Shown here: one piece after another, positions 15,001 to 30,000 of the stretch
Layout of the letters: each line of letters starts with the position of its first letter
How positions within the stretch are numbered: the first letter of the stretch is position 1
Source of the DNA: Synechococcus sp. CO36386bin_29
GTDB taxonomy: Bacteria > Cyanobacteriota > Cyanobacteriia > PCC-6307 > Cyanobiaceae
Direction of reading: 5' to 3'
NCBI GenBank assembly: GCA_011523835.1
Contig: WTFZ01000146.1
Location: 1 to 64,000, forward strand
Length of the DNA stretch: 64,000 nucleotides
Translations under genes and position numbers: made by a program
The notes under the pieces: model-generated
Told to the model about the DNA's origin: nothing
Database searches by the model: none
What the model saw: only the letters and a program-made list of their open reading frames with translations

Positions 15001-18000
15001 ATGCTTGGTCTGGTTTTAAAGTTGTCTGATACGTCGATCCATTGACAATGCGTAAACCACCGGTGAATGAGCCATTCTCTACGGTAATATCATCAATCGT
15101 GAAATCGCTTGTTGATTCGGATAGTGTGAATGTCAGGTTGATAAAGGGATCTGAGCTCGTTTGTCCTGTATCGACTTGTTCGGAGCTGATATTAACTGTC
15201 GGTTGTGAGACATTATTCTCGACATCAATAGTTGTATCTTGCAACCGGTTTCTTTGGTGTGATTCATCTGTTATTGGGGTGTACAGCGAGTTATTTGCAA
15301 ACTTGAGTTTGTATTTTTCCTCAGCTTGGATGCTCTTATCAAGCTTTAAGGCGATAACGTGTGGATACTGGGGTTCCGGGAAGGTAATTGATTCGATATT
15401 AATCGTTGATGGCCCTTCTATAATTTCGAATGATTTTGGATTTGTTATGTTAGCGCCAGTTTCGTAATTTGGATCTTGATACAGTCTTTCGTTGAACACA
15501 ACCATGATGTTGTTTCCAAGTGCATCTGTATACACCCTTTCAATCGTTGGAGATGTTTGGTCGTCATCAAAATCTGTTGCTGGAATGTATATTTCATATG
15601 GGTTCCAGTCTCTGTAGACTGAATTCTGTGCTCGACTGATATTTGTGGATCCCGAAGCGGCACTGGAGTTGGTGTTGTTTTGATTCAGTTTCTCGCTTTC
15701 TTCTTCACTTTCTTGGCGTGAGGTTACTGCTGTACTTGTTAGTGAATCGTTTTCGATGGCTAATGCCAGGTCTTTATATGGTTGCCAGAGCACCAACTCA
15801 CTTTCATCTTTAGTGGCGTTAACCGTTTCGACGGTAGATGCCAACTCAAAGAATTCAACCTCACTCGCAAATACCCATGAACCACCTTTCCGGTTGATAT
15901 TTAATGTAAATTCATCACCTGTCAAATTGAGGTCTGAGAACAGGTACGACGTCGGTGCACCTGAGCTTGGATCCGTCAATGTTCCTGATGAGAACGATCC
16001 TGATGACGTCGTTAGGGTAAGTGATTCTGGGACGTTTACTCCCCCATGGCCGTTCGAATCATCGACATATAGTTTAAATGCATCGAGTTGAATTGAACGA
16101 TCAAATTTAAAGACTATGGAGGGGTCAGAAGACCAGCCGACATACGGGCCTGCTCCTGAAGGTGCCTCTACTACATCCCACCTTTGAGTAGCAATGATGC
16201 CATCAGTTAAATCTCCTTTCCCACCGGATAGTGAGGAATCATTTTGCAGAGGATCACCAGTTCCATCGTAACTTTCATCCCAATAATTGTACGAGCCCGA
16301 TGATCCGTTCTTCATGTCATACGAAGATGGCTGCACAGCAACACTGGATGCCGTGTTTGTGTATGTCAAAGTTGCGTCACTGACTGATGGAGGATCTTGT
16401 TTGTAAATCAGTCGGATTGCATCATTGGCAGCATTCGCTTCGATAACAAAATCTAGTGAAGAATAATACTCGTCGCTCTGAATCGAGCTGATAACTTCAT
16501 TCAGTATTTCATCGTCTGTAGCTGAATCATTTTTTGATGTGGTTGTGGTGATTGTGATCCCTTTACTTTCTAGTTTGTATTCTCTTTCTGATGCCAGGCT
16601 GATGCTTAATTCATGAACTCCATTCGGATGTTCTACAGGTACTAACCCACCATTGTCTTCGTTTTCATTTTTAATGGACAGGAAGAAGTCTGTTGTTTCG
16701 CTCTCATCGAAGTTAAGAGGGATTGTTATTGCATTGATATCTAGGCCTTTGGCATTTAGTCCACGTATTGTGGTTGTGCCATAGTCAATCAGACCCTGCC
16801 CTTTATCAGCTGCATCTCTGACTTCTTGTTGAATGTTTGAAGTCTTCAGTGGGATGTTGATAAGGTCTATTTCTTGAACGATCGTTGCAGTTGTAACACC
16901 GTCAATGACTTGGTCTACCTTGGATAAATGTGCTGTCGCTAAATGCTCTTCACCCTTATAGAATTCGAGCGAGTAACTTTGATCATCTGAAGTTATAATG
17001 TCGAATGGTGAGTTGTGATCACCTCCGGCTAATGTTATTGCACTTCTTATACTCATTATATCTGTTGCCTTGGCTGAAGTTTCAGTGTCTGTAGGAATAC
17101 CCCTGACTGATAGATTTTTCGTTGTTTCTATATCTAGGTTGTCTAAACCTGTTTGTAGCTTGCTTAGGTATTGATTCATTGCATATGTATAGTCTTTCCC
17201 TGTTTCACTTGCATCCGCTCTCCAGAAGTGTGTCAACCATGCACTTTGGCCTTGATGTGGGCCTTCGAAATCGATGCTCTCTCTGAGTATTAACTCGAGT
17301 ACTTCTCTTAAGTCTTCACTGAGAGCCTGATCTGTATTTAGGTCTCCTGCTCTCAGATTACTGATTAACTGTTGGTCACCCGTTCCACTGTTTCTGCCAA
17401 GGATATCGTTTGCTGTGTAGTGTTGCTGTAGTTTAACTGCACTGTTATTTGACTCTATTGATCCAGCAAGGCTATCATCGAATTCGAGGAAGTAGAAATA
17501 GTCTTGGTCGTATCTAAATGTTAACGGGTTGTCGTTATAATTGCCGCCCCCCATAAATTCCCATTCACTTTCTAGCTTCGCAAGACTCTCATCCATGACT
17601 GAGCTTGAACCTGCGTCCAGGTAAGAAGACTGGATAAAGACGTCACTCGTTTCATTCGGATTGACATACCAATACTTGGCCAGTTCCGCCCGTTCTGCTT
17701 GAGTTAATTCGTTGTCTTCTACGACAGCATTCGTATCAGCAGAAGCAACCAAATTTCGATCTATTCTGTAAAAACTGTAGGAAAGATCAAGGTCTGAGCT
17801 GGAGGGAGCAATTTCTATCAGCCCATTAACTGTTAAATAGTTTGCATCCGTATCTCCGTCCATCATCTCATTTAATTGTGCGAGATGTGGATCAAGGCTG
17901 ACGAGATCCCTGTTGAGATCAAATAGATTGCTGTATGAATCCCAGAAGATCAGTTGTTGCTCGCTACTGATCGTGCTGTAATCAGCTCCACTCCAAGCTC

Positions 18001-21000
18001 GATGCGCGGCGATATCCATTCCTTCGGCAAGACGTAATGGCTTCTCAGGGAATGGATTGCTTGGATCGATCCCCAAGCCGCGATCCGCAAATGACGCATC
18101 TCCGTCGGAGCTTTCATAATGTCCGAATTGTAGTTTTGTTCCATTCATTCCATGCGGTAACTCTTCCCTAAAGACGGCTGAACCTGAGGGTATAAATAGC
18201 ATCTGACTGTCAATCTCATTTGTTATCGCTATATCGAGCCGACCATCAAGATCAATATCCCCCCAAGCCGCTTGCAAGACATGGCCTGATGGGTCTTCCT
18301 CTAAGGTACTCCACGTTGTCTTGATTTCTGTTTCCCAATTTTCCGGTGTTGCTACATAGAAATCGATGCCACTCCTGTTCAGCAATAGCTCAACAGTCTC
18401 TTCTCTTTGGAATTCTTCATTGGTTCGAATTCCAGCGACTATCAGATCAAGGAATCCATCGTTGTTCCAATCACCCCATTCTGCTGAATGTACTCGTTCA
18501 AAAGCTGGTAGATCAAATGAGCTTGTAAATTGGTGATCACCATTGTCGTCGATTTCGTTGATCAAAATTTGTGATTCACCATTGCCCATTTCGTCGAAGC
18601 TGTACACCAATAAATCGAGATCTCCATCGTTATCGATATCTCCCCACTGTGTGTTTCCCTCCCAGTTTCTAGTTATTCCCGTATATAGTTCTCGATCCAG
18701 TACTGGGATCAGAAGATCATTTGAGCCCAGAATATCCATAGCTGTGATGGTGGTTCCTGTGCGTAGGTTCGCAACGTCAATGATTTCAAATGGTTTGTTG
18801 GCTTGAGCCCATTCGAGGCTTATGGAGTGATCGCCGGCATTCTGTTCATAGGTTACTTGAATAGGAGAATCTCCTGCTGCAGTTAACGTTGATGCTTGCT
18901 CCTGCGGCGCTTCATTTTTGTAGATTAGTTCAATTCGACCGCTCGATGTGTTGCTTTGAATTGTGAATAGGAGTGATTCATATCCGTCCGCTTGCTTCAG
19001 TGCGTTGACCAATTCATTCAAATTTGTTTGATCTGATGTTGACGCCGTAATGTTATTAATACCGTCTGTAAGAACATATTCCGTTGATGCTTTTGCTGTT
19101 ACCGGTAGATAATGGACTTTGTTGTCGGCTGAATCCATCCAACGCAGTTCTACATCTACGGCTCGTTCAGCTTTCAGGCTTAGAAGCTCATCTTCGCTCG
19201 TAATCTTTTCGTTGTCGACAAACAACTCCCATGAATCCGCTCTCCCGCTATCTGTTGTTACTCTGAATCGATAATCTCCCTGCTCATCAGGTACGATTTC
19301 ACCTGTCCAACGTGCGGATAGACCAGATGTCGCTTCACTTAGGTTTCCATCGGGCAGATAGTAACCCCAATCAAAGTCAACATTTGAATCTATTCGGTTT
19401 AGGTATTTTACTTCAAAATTGTCTCCATAGTAGTATGTTGCATTCAGACCGTATTGTCTTATTGCGCTGATAGACCCCTGCCCTGTTCCATCCTCATAGA
19501 AATAGTCTTCAATTGTTAGATCATCATTTGTGTTCAGAATGCCATCAGCATTGATATCAATGATGAGATCGTTGTTACCTGATCTTCCGCTTCCATTTCC
19601 GCGAGCCATCCCGATGGCGCCATCTTGCGGCCCATCAAGGCTGAGCGTGGATGGGAGTTGCAGGCGGAGTTCATCCTCTGAACCAGTCAGGCCTCCGCTG
19701 TCACGTATGACAGTTCCTCCTTGACCGTGGAGCAGCCAACCCACACTTTCATCCGCTGCGGCTCTCTTGTAGAGAACTTGATCTGGAATAAATCCAAGTT
19801 CCTCATATTTATCCCACTGAACCTCCCCTTGCCAGCGTGTTGGATCGGCCCACAGACGGAATTTCTCCCAGCTGATTAACTCTCCATCCCTTTCAATCGG
19901 TTGGAGACTGTCTGGATCTCCCCCCATGGCTTGAAAGGCTTCTTTTAGGGTAAGTGTTGGTGTGAGCAAGCTATAAAGATCATCCCCTGTACCTCCTTCC
20001 AGAAGGTCTGCTCCACCACCGCCTTCGAGTACGTCTGAACCTTCGTCACCATACAATCTATCTCCACCAGTTCCACCGTGCAGTGTATCCCTTCCTCGAC
20101 CTCCAATCATTATATCGTTTCCACTTAATCCTCTTAGAACATTGTTTTGATTGTCTCCAATTAGTGTATCTCCATATTTGCTTCCAGTGATATTTTCTAC
20201 TTGACTAATAACACTGTTGACACTTTCGAGCACCGATTGACTGCTCAGGTTCTCTGGTTCAAGAATGGCAATTGCTTTGGCAAAGCCATCCAACCAAATG
20301 ACTAGATCATCCTGTTGGCCAGCTTCTATGCCTGTTTCAATGACATCTTCAATGACATTCTGATCGAACAGCGTTTGTGTTAGAGCTGCTCTGACGTCGT
20401 CTGTGATTGGTGTTGAAACCGGTTCTGTCGATCCTGTCGCTTCTGCCGCTTTCACGGCATTATCTTCAGCTGTCAGACCTGCCATCAACGTGGTTAACTC
20501 ATCAGTTCCAGTCAGCAGTAATCGTGCTGCATCGCGAGCAAGACTTGCATCTGCCACGCTTGTTCCAGGAAGGATGACAACTGTTGTAGCGAGACTGTCT
20601 TCTGCCTTGCTTCCATCCAAGGCCCCAAAGGATTTCACATCCGTGACCTCCACTTTGAGTTTGCCAAGATCGATTAAGCGCTCTGATTCTGCAAGCTGTG
20701 CTGCTTCAGCAACAGACATCGTTGCCCTTGGGGCAACTCCCATCCTTCGCAGCAATTGTTCAACTGCTTCCCGCGATTCAGAGTCTAATTTCCGTACTTC
20801 CGTGGTTCTATCGAGAAGTTTGACTTCTCCCTCGTCAATCGTTTCTTGAACAGCAAATTGGCCTTCAGCTGTTATTGTTGCTTGCCCACCTTCGGCATAT
20901 TTGTCTTTATAGATGAGCTGCAGTTGATCTTCTGATTCATTGAGTTGTACGGTAAAGTCTAGTTTTCCATAACCGGTTGCATTTCGAATCAGCCCAACCA

Positions 21001-24000
21001 TGTCATCATGAGTCGTTGCATCTTCTGCTGCAATGACATCACCATTGGTTGCCTTAAGCGTAGCGCGCTCTGTTGGCTCAATACCTTGTTTATAAACCAG
21101 ATTGATGGATTCTCCATCATTGTCTGCATAAATACTGAACTCAAGATCCTCATAGCCATTTTGCGCTTTCAACCCATTAATCAGATCCTCTAGATCTGTG
21201 TGATCTGAGGTGGTTGTAGTAATGTTCTGTTTTCCATCGCTTAACGTGTAGGTTGTTGCTGGTTTTGTAACGACTGGTAGTACATAATCTTCTCCTGTCT
21301 TGATCGCTATTTTGTTTTGTCCGTCGCTAAGCTCATAGGTTGTTGATGCCTCTGGCACCACATTGATGTAGTGAGAACTTCTTTCGGGTGTCAATAGTAA
21401 TGGATTCGATGCTGTGCGATCAAAAATCTCTGGTACAGGGATCTTGCCATTTTCACCAAAGATAGTTTCAACGAAATCCCTTACATTTGTTGTTGGGTCC
21501 AGTCGTAAGTATCCGCTGCTCACCAGATTTTCTGCAATTTCTCGTATATCACCACTTAACTCATTCAACGTGAGTTCTGGGTTGATCAAAGTCGCATCTC
21601 CACCCTTTGCTGGGAGTACAACGACAGGTGACTCTTGCCAGCTGAGGTTTACAACGACACCGTCTTGATCTTCTGAATAACTTGCTGTGTCAAAGCCAGA
21701 TCCGGCTTCCAGCCAGTCTGCTCCTGGGCCACCTTCCAACGTATCGTTGTTGAACCCACCGTACAGCTCGTCTTCACCGGGTCCTCCAGAAAGAATATTT
21801 TCACCTCTTAGGCCATGCAGTTTGTCATTTCCTTCCTGGCCCAGCAGTCGATCGGTATAGCTGTTGACATCACTTCCATAAATTACATCATTGCCTGTTC
21901 CACCATCAAGATAGACGACTGGTACTGGCGCCAGACGTGTACTTCCGAACAAGGTATCATTGCCATCTCCTCCAGTTAGGATGCCGAATCTTTCTGGCAA
22001 CTCTGCAAACTCTGATGATAACCATTCACCAAGTAGTGACTTATCGAATGGCAAAGTGTATGCGTCAGAGGGTTGTAAGTGGTCATCTGTATCTGTTCCA
22101 TGGTTTGTTACAATGAACCTAAGTTGTTGCCTGGATTCATCATCATTATCCACCATTCGGATCCGTCCTTCGTTGAAGGACGTTTCAAAATGTAGGAGAT
22201 CCTGGTCTATACCTTCAATAATTACAACCAGTTCTGGTTGTTTTTCTCCCTCTACAATTGAATTGATCCTTAGGAGTGATCCTCTTAGATCAAAATCTCT
22301 TAATTCTTGGATAACGTAACTGTGGGATATGTCTCTGCCATATGAATCTTTGATGGGCTGACTTAAGTATCTCTCAGCTGCTAACTCATTACTTCCTTTG
22401 TCGGCTGCTATGACCAGATCGCCGCTCGCAGCGTCTTTTGGATACAGAACCTGATCCCATACAAAACTTGCATCTTCGGGCTCATGCAACACGAGTGTGT
22501 CCATGAATGGGTTGAAGTCTTTAATGACGACAACGTTTGCGTTGTCATCAGCGTTCGCTGTTCCTAAATCCTCTCTATAGAAGAAGCCGTGTCGGTCACC
22601 GATTCGGAATTCGTCTGATAGGACTGTTCCTTGCATGACATTGACTATGTCTGCATCTGTGAAATCATTGACCTCAGCACTCCATTCTGCCAAGACTGGA
22701 TCTGCTGTTAGCAATTGGCTTCTGTAGGCTATTTTCGAAAATTCTTGGTCTTCAATGATTCTTGCCATGGCGGCATCAGCACTCGTCCCAAGTGCTTCTA
22801 GATAGCCCTCCAGATTGTTGATTCCGTATGTTGTAAGCGTACCTTGATCAATTCCTTCTAGTTGTTTCTCGCTGTAGTTTTGTACTTCATTCACCCCGCT
22901 TCGTTTATGATCAATTGCGAATAGCTCCAGCTCATAAATTCCATCAATATCTTTTGAGTCAATGTTGCCATCATTATTGGCATCGCCCCTTATGGCAGTG
23001 AGTTCACTCGCATCAAAATTATAGTCAAATTGTGCCCAGCGAGGATCATTGCTATTAGGCACAAACAGAGCATTTTCAAAGGTGATATCGCCAGTGAACT
23101 GAACATTGCCGTCTTGAGTTGGTTCTATACGGTTGTTTCGATAGATCATTGTGATCGGATTTCCGCCCCCTTGTCCATCAGCCTGTGTATTTTCATCTGC
23201 TGGCAGTGCAAAGAAATCTTCGCCGGTTAGCAAGAGATCGATATCTCCATCTCCATCAATATCTCCACTGTCTATCGTTCCATTCGCGACACCATAGAGT
23301 TCGATACCTGTATCTTTGTAAATTGGTGTCTTTCCATCGATGTTGGTAATGCTGTGCTCAGCAGCTGTGCCTGCATACAGATAGATATTCGTTTGAGGAA
23401 CCGCCAGGTTTTGACCTGTCGCGTCTCTTCGTGTCGCCGTAGAGAAGCCAGTGAGAGCGAGATCGTTTGCATCAATGTCACTACCATCTTCCGTTGTCTG
23501 ATCAACTTTGTTTCTTCCATCGGCATCAAAAAGATGAACATCTCCTTTGTATATTCCAGTGGGGCTTAGCTCTTCATCGTCGATGACACCATACCCGGTT
23601 TCACCATATTCCTGCTCGTCATTCCAAATCATAGGAGTTATTGTTTTCCATTCGGTTGTACCCTCTTCTTTTAGTACTAAACCGAAGATAGGATCTGCTT
23701 TTTTAGGAGCGTCCGTTTCTCCACTATTCCCTGTGATGAAGAATCCCTGGGCACTCTTATCTTTGACATCTTGATTTGTTGATGTAGGCCCATTGGCTCC
23801 AACGTTAAGCCACATCGTATTGATGTCTGTAATCGTTCCCGATTGTTCATTTCCTCTTGCTGTCGTTATATCTTTCAAGCTAGATGAGATGTCTTTCGTG
23901 TAAGGTAATGTTTCCTGAACACCACCATTCAGGTTTGTTATTGGTGACGTTGTTCTTCTGTTGCTCGGGTCTGCAAATCCAACAACCTGTTTTCCATAAT

Positions 24001-27000
24001 CAATGACATCCACTCCCCCACTAAGTGCACCAAAACTTGTTGATCCCCAAGTTACCAGTGTTCCATCATCTTTTAGTGCGGAAAAAGCACCGTTTGTTGT
24101 AATGATATCGACAACACCGGATTCCAAATGTTCATTTGGACTTACTGCGCCTCCATATCGATAATCTCCCCACGTCACTACAGATCCATCGTCCATCAGT
24201 GCTGCAGATGCGTAATCAGTTCCAAATACCTTTTTCACACCACCTTTGAGTTGATCACTTATATCGACATACTTGTTGCTTCCTATGCTTGAGTCGTAAC
24301 CCATATTTCTTGAAAGTCCATTTTTGCTTAGTGCTATGGCTTCCCCATTCTCTGTAATACAGACAAAGCCTCCGTCGGTATAAACTTCGGCAATATCTGA
24401 TAACTTTCCATCTGCGATGTCTTCAAAATCACCATACTGTCCCCAGAAAACTACTGTCTTATCATCTTTGAGAGCTGCAAAACCTGTGTCTGTTGAATAA
24501 ACTCTGAGCACACCTGAACTTAGACTCTCTTGAATATTATTTGTGTTGTTATTGTACATATCAATGCCATATCTACTTTCTCCCCAAGTCAGCACTGATC
24601 CATCTTTCTTCAGAGCTGCATAAGCGTACCCATTCGGCGTGATTTCTACGAATTCTTTGGCACTGAGTTGATCTTCATATCCTCGAGTGTCTCCTCCAGA
24701 GCTTTCTCCCCACGCCACGATTGAACCATCGTCTTTTAGAGCAGCAAAGGAGTATTTTGTGGCATAGATTTGTTTGACACCGGATGATAAAGCGTTTGTC
24801 GCTGGTTTCCATTTAGGTTCCTCGCCCCATTCAACTACCGAACCATCATCTCTTAGGCCCGCAAATGAGTGTCTGTTGGTAACGATTTCTTTGATTCCAG
24901 TAATTGAACTTGTGTCAGGCTTGTCCTCATCTGGTTCTTTCCAATCGATTATTTCTTTGGGTGATGCTCCCCATGTTACGACTGATCCATCTTCTTTTAG
25001 TGCTGTAAATGTATAGTCATTTGAATAGATTTGTTTGACTCCACTTGTGAGCTGATTGGCGACTTCGGAGCTATCACCGCCGAATGAGTTTCCTCCTCCA
25101 TTACCCCAACCCCATGTCACGACTGAGCCATCCTCTTTTAGGGCTGCAAATGCATAAGTGTTGGAGAATAGTTCCACCACTCCTGATTTCAGTTCTTCCC
25201 TGTTTTCGATACTGTCGACTGTTCCCCAGGTAGCGACTGATCCATCCTCCAGAAGCACAGCGAAGGCTTTAGGATTCCTGACCTCTCCCGTTGACTGTCC
25301 TGGCAAAGCTGGTCGGTACTCTTCTGTGATATTTGATTTGCCTGTTGCATTCAACTTCTGCTCTTCAGCATGGATATTGAGTACTGTTTCTCCTGTTGTG
25401 ATGTTAGTTCCAGTGAGAACGATGTTTACTTGATTGTCATTCCCTATGGCGTTGGTATGACTAATTATGCTTTCTTTGTTCTCTACAATTTCCTTTGCCT
25501 CTACTGTGTCATTGTTTAAAACATCACTCCATCTGTAGTTTCCGAGCAGCACGTCCACTTCACCTGATTCATGTTCGAATATATTGAACCGCGCTCCATT
25601 GTGATTGAGCTCATACTCGTTTCCATTTGCATTGTTGATTTGTCCTAATGTGATGTTCTTCCGCGTTATTTCTTTGATATCGCTTACCTCTTTTTCTCCC
25701 GCCTTCGAATCTGTCTGTGTTACATCTAGTGTGTAAGTCCACATCTTGATTTCTTCGTCTTGGTAACCAACTTGTAGAAGCTGCTGTTTGATTTCACCAT
25801 CCTTTTCGCTTATATTTTTGAGATAGAAGCTTGGTTTTTCTAACGCTTCCAGGCCATTTTCATAGCGATCTTCTCTCGTCTGACCATCCACTGTTGGCGA
25901 TGATGCCGATTTAACACCTTGAGTAAGATCAGTAATTTCCCTTAGGCCAGTGCCAGCTTCGTCAAAACGAGCCGTTCCATCACCATCGAGGTCTTCTGAT
26001 TTTGTCGTGTTCAGATACATCGCTGTACCTGGGATTCGTTCATTGACTGAAACCAGTACCTGTGCAGTTGAGGCTTCGCTGACTGGTTCGCCAGCATAAA
26101 ATAGCTGCTCCAATAAATCCCATCCGCCTGCATCGATAATCTCTCCTAAATTATCAATTTTCTCCGAGCCTTCTATATTAGTTAATGTCAGAGAGTCAAA
26201 TGGGATTGTTGGATATCCACCCTCTTCAAGCCTTAACCCTGCATAATATCGATATCCGTTGGTATGTGTTGTTCCACTTCCCACATGCCACTCAAATGTA
26301 TCCCCACTACTGTAGTCACTTGGAATTGTAATTGGTTGATAGTAATGACGCCATTCCAAATCACCTATTACGACGGGTTTTAATTCAGTTTCTTTTCCGA
26401 GTCCCTTGTCCGTACTCACATCATTGGATGTACCCACTGTTCTGGCAAAGAAGAATGTATCCTCTCCGTTATATGTTGAACTGGTGGCATACCACCCGCT
26501 CATGACATATGTCTTTCCCCCTACTATTTCACCGCCAAGCTCCAGTTGGAACTTGGTTTGGTTCCCATTCTGCTGTAATACATATTTCGAATTCGTCGGA
26601 TTTTCTATTTCAGAAATCTTGTTCATTCCTGATTCAAGTTGGGCCAAACCTCCGGTATTTTGGTACAGATAAAGTGTGGATCCTCCACCCTTTTCATAGT
26701 AATCGATTTCAATATCGTAGTACTCTCCTTTTGTCAGGCCAGGCACTGTAAATGTATCCCAGGTTGGAGCATGGTCATTCCACCGGTTGACATAACGCGT
26801 ACCATTGACGCTGACGCGTACTCCATCGTCACTGAGTACCCAGAATCGATTATTGCCTTCTGCAAATGCTTTGACACGTCCACGCACTTTGACGGAGAAG
26901 TAATTTCCATCCCCGCCACGGTCTGTGTCATATTTGTCATTGATGGCTACCGTTGTGAGATAGTCAGTCTTTCTCAGCCAGTTTCGATTCGTGCCTTCGT

Positions 27001-30000
27001 ACAGGTCGATTCGTGCACCTGCTCCTGTGTCAATCGCTGGGACACTTCCTTTTTCAGCTGCAAGATCCAGCGTATTGTCTGCGAAATCTCCACCGATAAT
27101 GAGATTCTCACTTCGTTCGCTTGACCCTGCCAATGGCAGCTCAAGCTTGCCATCCTCATTCCAATCCATCCAATAGACATTGTCGCTATACGTATATGCG
27201 TTTGATGTGGGTGATGGAACTGTATAGATAGGAGCGATTGCTGTTGATCCGTATGGGTATTCAAACGGATTTTCTTTGACCAAAACCTCCGGTTGTTCTG
27301 CACTAAGGATGAGTTCGTTCTGGTATGCAGGGAGTACTCCGCCCGGATCTCTGACCTGGATTGCAGCTGCTCCAAATTGAGGGTTCATTCCCAGTCTTTC
27401 ATCAACCAAACTCTCAGCCGTTATCGCTGTTGTGCTGTTTCCTATGGTTAGCGTTGCACTCTTTGCGTTGATTTTTGGTGTTGCTTTCGCACTGCTGGTC
27501 GCAACGATGCTGCCAGTCCCTGTGTCAGCTGATATTGTGAATGTTAAATCACTGTATTTTTCGGCATTCCTCAGATCGGTTACTAATTGCTCCAACGAGT
27601 TGGATTTAGCTGTTGTTGTTACTGTGGTCTGTCCATCGGATAACGAATAGACGGTTCCAGTTGCTGGCGTCGCTATTTGTGTGTTGTTAAGCTGGTAACT
27701 TGTTGAGTCTAATGTTGCTCCCCAGAGTTTCAAATCTCGATTGATTCGTTCCTCGACTGTCGTTCCTCCAGCAAGAATGAGCTCGAGCCCATTATTTGGG
27801 TTGTTGTCGAGATCGAACCAAGCACCACTTCCGTGGTTTACCCCAAGCAACCCGTAATCTCTCCAATCCTTCCAAGTACCGCTGGCTTCGCCTTCAGCAT
27901 TCAGTGTTTCCACGTACCGAATCGCTGCTTCGATTGATGCAATATCTGCTGCTCCATTGGCATCTCTTGCCATCCCCTCTGGGATCGTGATCCTTTCTTC
28001 AGGTGAAAACGCTGCTTTACCAGGGGCAACTATCAGCCGGTCAGGAGGAACATTCTCTTCATCAATATTGTGTCTTCCGATGGCATCCTCTGCCACGTTG
28101 ATGAATCTACTCAGTACTTGATCGGTATCCCGATCAATAATCGACATCACACCAACCCGCTCGTTGCTCTCATCTGTTCCATCGGGCCATTCTGGGATCG
28201 GTTGATTGCCTGCATACGATGAGGTCAATGCTTCCCATGCAATTTGTTTCTCTTCATTTGAAGTGATCTTGTCTGGTATTTCGTCCGTCTTTCCGTTGCG
28301 TGCTATATATTGGCTCGCGATATTGATTATCTGTTCCTCGCCTAGATCTAAGACAAGTTGATCTAATAGTGCTTCTGGTGTCCATTTTTGCCATTTTAAA
28401 TCAATGGATCCAAAGCTCAGACCATCTGTGAGGGAAATGACGTCGGTGCTCACCGCATTGACGTTGACCTCGTAATCAATGCTCGAACTATATGTTGTTT
28501 CGATATCCCCATTTTCATTTTCAGTTTCATTTTTTGTGATCACTTCCGTTGCTGCCAAGTCTAATGTGTATAGCTCTCCGTTCACCAATTCAGTGGTGCT
28601 TTCTTGAACGGCATTACGAGTCGTTCCATCATGTTCACCTGCATAGAAGTTCCAGACGATGTCTGTACCTGTTCCAGGGGCTAATTCATAAACCACTCCA
28701 TCGGTGCTACGACGGTTCAGTGTGAAGTGTTTGCCTGAGTAGATACCTGCATCATCCCCGGTCGCCTCTGCATCCAGTGTCAACACAACGCTTTCCAATG
28801 CTTCTCTGAGATCACCACCCGTTGTGATCGCATCCCATGTCACCATCAGATCGGTCAGGACTGTATCCGTTTCTGCTTCTTGCTTCAGCAACTCAACTTC
28901 GTTCTTTCCGTCTGTATTGGTTTTAGCGTTTATTTCATCGACTTGTTCGAGAAGTGCGTTCAGATCATCTTTCAGACCCACTGCGTTGACAGGTCTGAGG
29001 CGATGTCCAACCAGAACATCAGAGTTGATGCCTCCGACGAGCCGGTCAAATCCCAGGCTCCGAATATCAGTTGGCAGATTGATCAATTTGAACACATACT
29101 CTTTGATTTCTTCAATACGCTCACGTATTGACAAGCTTGTTGTTGCCGCGTACGGCATGGCCACATCACCAACCAAGTCTTTCATGTCGGCGGAGGCGCC
29201 CGCTGTTAATTTGTCTGCATAATCACCTCCCTCACCTGCGTAGAGAATATCTTCACCAAGTGCACCAAAGGCTGTGTCACTTCCGTATCCACCAGCCAGT
29301 ACATCTCGACCTGCATAGGTTTGACCTGGGCTGGCCATGGTGAGCAGCATCGGATCATCGGAGTCATCTCCCACTAATTTGTCGTTACCGTCACCACCAG
29401 CTAACAGGTCATCACCGATCGCACCCCAAAGTTCATCATTACCTTTACCTCCTTCTAGAGCATCATTACCATCTAGGAATTGTTCCACCAGATTCATAGT
29501 GGCCGCGTATCCCTTCAGGATGTCATTGCCTGTACCGCCCAACAGGACATCTGAGCCAACCCCACCCTCCAGGAGATCTGGTCCGTGTCCGCCAAGGAGC
29601 CAGTCATCTCCTTGTTCCCCTTGTAATCGGTCTTCGTCGCCATAGACATCTGAAGGATCATCAGCTAGTTGCCTCAGTAACTCCCATTGTGCTGGCGTGA
29701 TCCCAGTCCAATCCGTTGTGCTGTCCCCGTCGTATTCCGCTCCATCATCGTTTGGTGTAATTGCAGATCTGAATGCCACCTCCAGCAGACTCCGCATATC
29801 AACGATGTAATCAAGCCTCTCGTTTATTGGCTCGCTTGACTTTATTAAATCGCTGATATCTTCCTTACCCGTGTATTTCCTGATTTCCTCCTGCACGTCT
29901 GCATTTTGGAAGTATAGATCCAGGGTTTCAGCATCTGCCGCATACTCTGTTGTGAGATAGGTCTCCACCTCTGGCAGCATTACGCTAAGGACAAAGTCCT

